Source: Flavobacterium sp. (GTDB lineage Bacteria; Bacteroidota; Bacteroidia; Flavobacteriales; Flavobacteriaceae). From it: DNA of 9,398 nucleotides. The stretch spans positions 1 through 9,398 of the forward strand of contig JADMKR010000258.1 of NCBI GenBank assembly GCA_015478765.1. The letters are read 5' to 3'. Shown piece by piece: positions 7,110 through 9,398 of this stretch (the stretch's first letter is position 1; every line of letters begins with the position of its first letter). The translations under genes and the position numbers were made by a program. Under the pieces are notes generated by a model. That model made no database searches. It worked only from the letters and a program-made list of their open reading frames with translations, and was not told where the DNA came from.

Positions 7110-7616
7110 ATGCAACATCCTACGCACGAAGTAAAAGTAACATGGCTAGAGCAACACGGAATTGATATCTTACGAATATCGATTGCTATTATTTTCTTTT
7201 GGTTTGGTTTTTTGAAGTTTTTTGATGCAACAAGTGCAGCCGAAGAAATAGCTGGCACCACCATAGAAACAATTTCATTTGGAATAATTCCGCCACCTAT
7301 TGCGCTTCCCGTTTTAGCCATCCTCGAATGTACTATTGGCGTTGGTCTTTTACTTAAAAAGTGGTCTCGATTTGTAATTCCGCTGCTATATTTTCAGATG
7401 GCAGGAGCAATTTTGCCGCTACTTATATTTCCCGATAAAACGTGGAGTGCGTTTATGGTACCCACACTGCTAGATCAGTATATAATTAAGAATTTCATAT
7501 TGATCTCGGCTGCCATTGTAATTAGCATCGTTGCACGAGGTGGGAAATTAATTGCTGATCCGGTCGTGGCCGAAAAAGCAAAGCAAGTTGAAGAAGAAAA
7601 AGCAGCTAGCGGTTAG
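7110..7616 (+). CDS. DoxX/DUF417 (YkgB)-like small membrane protein
   Basis: From the ATG at 7110 the product is 168 residues with four membrane segments at about 18-38, 63-82, 87-107 and 126-143. The first holds RISIAIIFFWFGFLKFF, which closely resembles the opening of YkgB/DUF417 proteins and the DoxX superfamily (R.(S/A)..I.F.W.G..KF). The segment ILECTIGVGLLL fits the second helix of the same family. Members are small inner-membrane proteins linked in some bacteria to quinone, thiosulfate or oxidative-stress metabolism; no role can be assigned here. A charged Ala/Glu/Lys-rich tail (about 150-168) is probably cytoplasmic. An in-frame ATG at 7077 would add 11 residues; I prefer 7110 because the extra residues are not family-like, but this is uncertain. 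The last codons form one arm of the terminator shared with fumC. Confidence 0.82.
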   Translation: MQHPTHEVKVTWLEQHGIDILRISIAIIFFWFGFLKFFDATSAAEEIAGTTIETISFGIIPPPIALPVLAILECTIGVGLLLKKWSRFVIPLLYFQMAGAILPLLIFPDKTWSAFMVPTLLDQYIIKNFILISAAIVISIVARGGKLIADPVVAEKAKQVEEEKAASG

Positions 7617-7636
7617 CATTTCGCCCACCGCCAGCT
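7604..7636. terminator. Bidirectional terminator between the convergent DoxX-like gene and fumC
   Basis: AGCTAGCGGT (7604-7613) pairs with ACCGCCAGCT (7627-7636), a ten-position stem with one A-C mismatch and a 13-base loop. On the plus strand it is followed by ATTTTAA; on the minus strand it is followed by GCTTTTTC. It can therefore end both transcripts. The left arm is made of the final sense codons of the DoxX-like gene, and the TAG stop falls in the loop. Confidence 0.72.
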
Positions 7637-7644
7637 ATTTTAAC

Positions 7645-9039
7645 TTATAATTTACCAACCATTTCTTCTGGTTTTACCCAGGCATCAAAATCGTCAGCAG
7701 AAACATAGCCCAAGCGCACCGATTCTTCTTTTAAAGTTGTCCCGTTTTTATGTGCGGTTTGTGCAATTTCAGCGGCTTTATAGTAACCGATTTTGGTATT
7801 AAGTGCGGTTACAAGCATCAATGAATTATCGACAAGTTCCTTGATACGCGTGTGGTTCGGTTCGATTCCGCTGGCGCAGTGTTCATCAAATGACATACAT
7901 GCGTCGCCAATCAGCCGCGCCGATTGCAGAAAATTGGCCGCCATCATCGGTTTGAAAACGTTGAGTTCGTAATGGCCCTGCATGCCGCCAACCGATATCG
8001 CGACATCATTGCCCATCACTTGTGCACAAACCATTGTCAACGCTTCACACTGGGTTGGATTTACTTTGCCAGGCATGATCGACGATCCCGGTTCGTTCTC
8101 AGGAATGATGATTTCCCCAATTCCTGATCGCGGTCCCGAGGCCAACATTCTGATATCGTTCGCGATCTTATTCAAAGAAACCGCGAGTTGCTTCAGTGCG
8201 CCATGGCTTTCAACAATGGCATCGTGTGCTGCCAATGCCTCAAATTTGTTCGGTGCCGTAACGAACGGATGGCCGGTGAATTCTGCTATGTATTCGGCAA
8301 CCTTTACATCATATCCCTTTGGCGTATTAAGGCCGGTTCCAACCGCAGTTCCGCCTAACGCCACCTCCGATAAATGCGGCAGTGTATTTTTTAGTGCTTT
8401 CAATCCGTAGTCAAGTTGCGCCGCATAGCCTGATATTTCCTGTCCTAATGTCAGCGGAGTCGCATCCATTAAATGCGTACGGCCAATTTTGACGACAGTC
8501 ATGAATTCGGCCGACTTTGCTCTCAAAGTATCACGCAATTTCTCGACGCCCGGAATAGTAATTTCGACTACCGCTTTATAAGCAGCAATGTGCATTCCGG
8601 TAGGGAAGGTGTCGTTTGACGATTGTGACTTATTGACATCGTCATTGGCTTTAAGTACAGGTTCGCCTTCACCGATTTTGCCTCCGGCGATAACCTGCGC
8701 CCGGTTTGCGATCACTTCATTGACATTCATGTTGCTCTGCGTTCCCGATCCTGTTTGCCAGATTACCAGCGGGAATTCGGCGTCTAGTTGGCCGGCAAGA
8801 ATTTCATCACATACAGCCGCTATCGCGTCACGTTTTTCAGTAGACAGGACCCCAAGATCACAATTTGCATACGCTGCGGCTTTTTTCAGGTAGGCGAATC
8901 CTTCGATAATTTCCTTTGGCATTGATCCCGACGGACCGATCTTAAAATTGTTTCGTGAGCGTTCGGTTTGTGCGCCCCAATATTTTTCTGATGGAACCTG
9001 GACTTCGCCCATGGTGTCTTTTTCGATTCTATAGGTCAT
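7645..9039 (-). CDS. fumC: Fumarate hydratase, class II
   Basis: This 464-residue enzyme interconverts fumarate and L-malate in the TCA cycle, in the cytoplasm, as an iron-independent homotetramer. It has the full set of family motifs: TGSGTQSNMNVNEV (96-109), SSNDTFPT (140-147), GRTHLMDATPLTLGQE with the active-site-region His at 189, GGTAVGTGLN (229-238) and the fumarase/aspartase signature GSSIMPGKVNP (318-328), whose serine lies in the mobile catalytic loop. The C-terminal part includes GIEPN and SLMLVTALN and ends PEEMVGKL. Length is close to Escherichia coli FumC (467), and no key residue is missing. FumC rather than aspartase is indicated by the overall match to FumC, including NEPGSSIMPGKVNPTQCEALTMVCAQVMGNDVA-type sequence. 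The start at 9039 gives the normal MTYRIEKDTMGEVQVP-type N-terminus. The heptamer array begins two bases upstream of the ATG. Confidence 0.97.
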   Translation of the reverse strand: MTYRIEKDTMGEVQVPSEKYWGAQTERSRNNFKIGPSGSMPKEIIEGFAYLKKAAAYANCDLGVLSTEKRDAIAAVCDEILAGQLDAEFPLVIWQTGSGTQSNMNVNEVIANRAQVIAGGKIGEGEPVLKANDDVNKSQSSNDTFPTGMHIAAYKAVVEITIPGVEKLRDTLRAKSAEFMTVVKIGRTHLMDATPLTLGQEISGYAAQLDYGLKALKNTLPHLSEVALGGTAVGTGLNTPKGYDVKVAEYIAEFTGHPFVTAPNKFEALAAHDAIVESHGALKQLAVSLNKIANDIRMLASGPRSGIGEIIIPENEPGSSIMPGKVNPTQCEALTMVCAQVMGNDVAISVGGMQGHYELNVFKPMMAANFLQSARLIGDACMSFDEHCASGIEPNHTRIKELVDNSLMLVTALNTKIGYYKAAEIAQTAHKNGTTLKEESVRLGYVSADDFDAWVKPEEMVGKL

Positions 9040-9040
9040 A

Positions 9041-9150
9041 GTTGAAAGTTTGTTAGTTTAAAGTGTAAAGTGTAAAGTCAAAAGTGTAAAGTCTAAAGTT
9101 GAAAGTTGAAAGTCAAAAGTCACAAGTCAAATTGTAAAGTCGAGAGTTAA
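9041..9150. repeat. Period-7 tandem repeat array (AAAGTNN) in the fumC leader
   Basis: About 14 degenerate heptamers of the form AAAGTNN (AAAGTGT, AAAGTCA, AAAGTCT, AAAGTTG and others) fill this stretch, with a few broken copies near each end. The array starts just before the fumC ATG, so it would form the end of the fumC 5' leader, where the RNA would read as ACTTTNN repeats. It is the same unit family as at 4301-4350. Both arrays open with GTTGAAAGTTT. Confidence 0.82.
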
Positions 9151-9169
9151 ATATTAATCCCAATTTCAT

Positions 9170-9219
9170 TTAATCTGAAATCTGAAATCTAAAATCTAAA
9201 ATCCAAATCTAAAATCTGA
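9170..9219. repeat. Period-7 tandem repeat array (ATCTRAA)
   Basis: A second array upstream of fumC keeps the seven-base period but uses other units: ATCTGAA twice, ATCTAAA twice, a six-base ATCCAA, ATCTAAA and ATCTGAC. It is separated from the AAAGTNN array by about 20 bases. One further unit, AATCTGAAATC, recurs inside the GC-rich block at 9250-9260. No coding frame is associated. Confidence 0.8.
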
Positions 9220-9278
9220 CCCGAGCCATCAAGGCGAACAGGCGAAGCAAATCTGAAATCCCTGCATCCAGGCTCGCC
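9220..9278. repeat. GC-rich segment with inverted and direct repeats, possible dispersed element
   Basis: CGAGCC (9222-9227) and GGCTCG (9271-9276) form an inverted repeat bounding a block of about 55 bases. Inside, AGGCGAA occurs twice (9232-9238 and 9240-9246). The block follows a heptamer array, as the GC-rich element at 4384-4520 does, and on the minus strand it shares CTGTTCGC with that element. That eight-base match alone is weak evidence for a family relationship. Confidence 0.4.
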
Positions 9279-9286
9279 CAAAATTA
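9279..9286 (-). promoter_or_regulatory. Candidate -7 box for fumC (TAATTTTG)
   Basis: The minus strand reads TAATTTTG at 9286-9279, a perfect match to TAnnTTTG. A TTC rather than TTG lies 19 bases upstream. It is the best fumC promoter candidate I can find outside the repeat arrays. If correct, the fumC leader is about 230 bases and includes both heptamer arrays and the GC-rich segment. Confidence 0.4.
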
Positions 9287-9325
9287 CGTATAAATACTAT
9301 TTTACGAAAATTGATTTACTTTTAA

Positions 9326-9356
9326 TTGGCGGCAAAAAATAATACTCTTACATTTG
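9326..9356 (+). promoter_or_regulatory. Promoter of the gene entering at the right edge (TTG-N20-TACATTTG)
   Basis: TTG (9326-9328), a 20-base spacer and TACATTTG (9349-9356) match the Bacteroidota sigma-A promoter exactly. Transcription would start near 9362, about 20 bases before the ATG at 9383. Confidence 0.68.
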
Positions 9357-9382
9357 CGTATCATTCAAAAATACCGGTACCG

Positions 9383-9398
9383 ATGTTTGAATTTCAAC
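9383..9398 (+). CDS. Start of an unidentified gene, cut by the window edge
   Basis: An ATG at 9383 opens a frame reading MFEFQ and then leaves the window. Its position about 20 bases after the predicted start of transcription of a consensus promoter makes a real gene likely. There is no Shine-Dalgarno sequence, as for the other genes here. Five codons are too few to identify the product. It would be transcribed divergently from fumC. Confidence 0.5.

Noticed and set aside
5964..7616. Horizontal transfer of the transporter and DoxX-like genes, because the DNA looks more AT-rich than fumC
   Set aside because: The difference is only an impression by eye, both families are common in flavobacteria, and no mobile-element borders are seen.
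7924..8893. Plus-strand open frames opposite fumC, up to 142 codons
   Set aside because: They are antisense to a fully conserved fumarase and have no recognisable domain or start signal.
9041..9219. Possible CRISPR array upstream of fumC
   Set aside because: The units are seven bases and tandem without unique spacers, and no cas gene is present.

Overview
The window looks like chromosomal DNA from a Flavobacterium-type member of the Bacteroidota. The reasons are the 30S ribosomal protein S1 sequence, a large repeat-rich protein of the kind exported by the type IX secretion system (T9SS), several TTG-N19/20-TAnnTTTG promoters, no Shine-Dalgarno sequence before the genes, and AT-rich intergenic DNA with seven-base tandem repeats. 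It reads mostly as core genome with accessory-looking spacers. I see no CRISPR array, phage, transposase, tRNA or rRNA.

Layout. 2226 to 1 (minus) is the first 742 codons of a large secreted surface protein; it runs off the left edge, so its end and sorting domain are not visible. It diverges from rpsA (2466-4241, plus), which has a recognisable promoter, a leader of about 110 bases and a strong intrinsic terminator. Next comes a repeat-filled spacer (4291-4562) holding heptamer arrays and a GC-rich hairpin element. Then three minus-strand genes follow: an EamA-family membrane transporter (6857-5964), a conserved protein of unknown function with a Tudor/SH3-like N-terminus (5863-5339), and a small predicted outer-membrane beta-barrel protein (5261-4563). 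A DoxX/DUF417-like membrane protein (7110-7616, plus) diverges from the transporter and converges on fumC (9039-7645, minus), the class II fumarase of the TCA cycle; the two share a likely bidirectional terminator. Upstream of fumC lies 343 bases of spacer with two more heptamer arrays and an inverted repeat. At the right edge a near-consensus promoter leads into the first five codons of another plus-strand gene.

The genes do not form one pathway. rpsA and fumC are housekeeping genes, and most others appear to be single transcription units. The least explained material is the set of period-7 arrays with different unit sequences, each beside a GC-rich hairpin-forming segment, one set lying directly before the fumC start codon. 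The conserved 174-residue protein has no known function.
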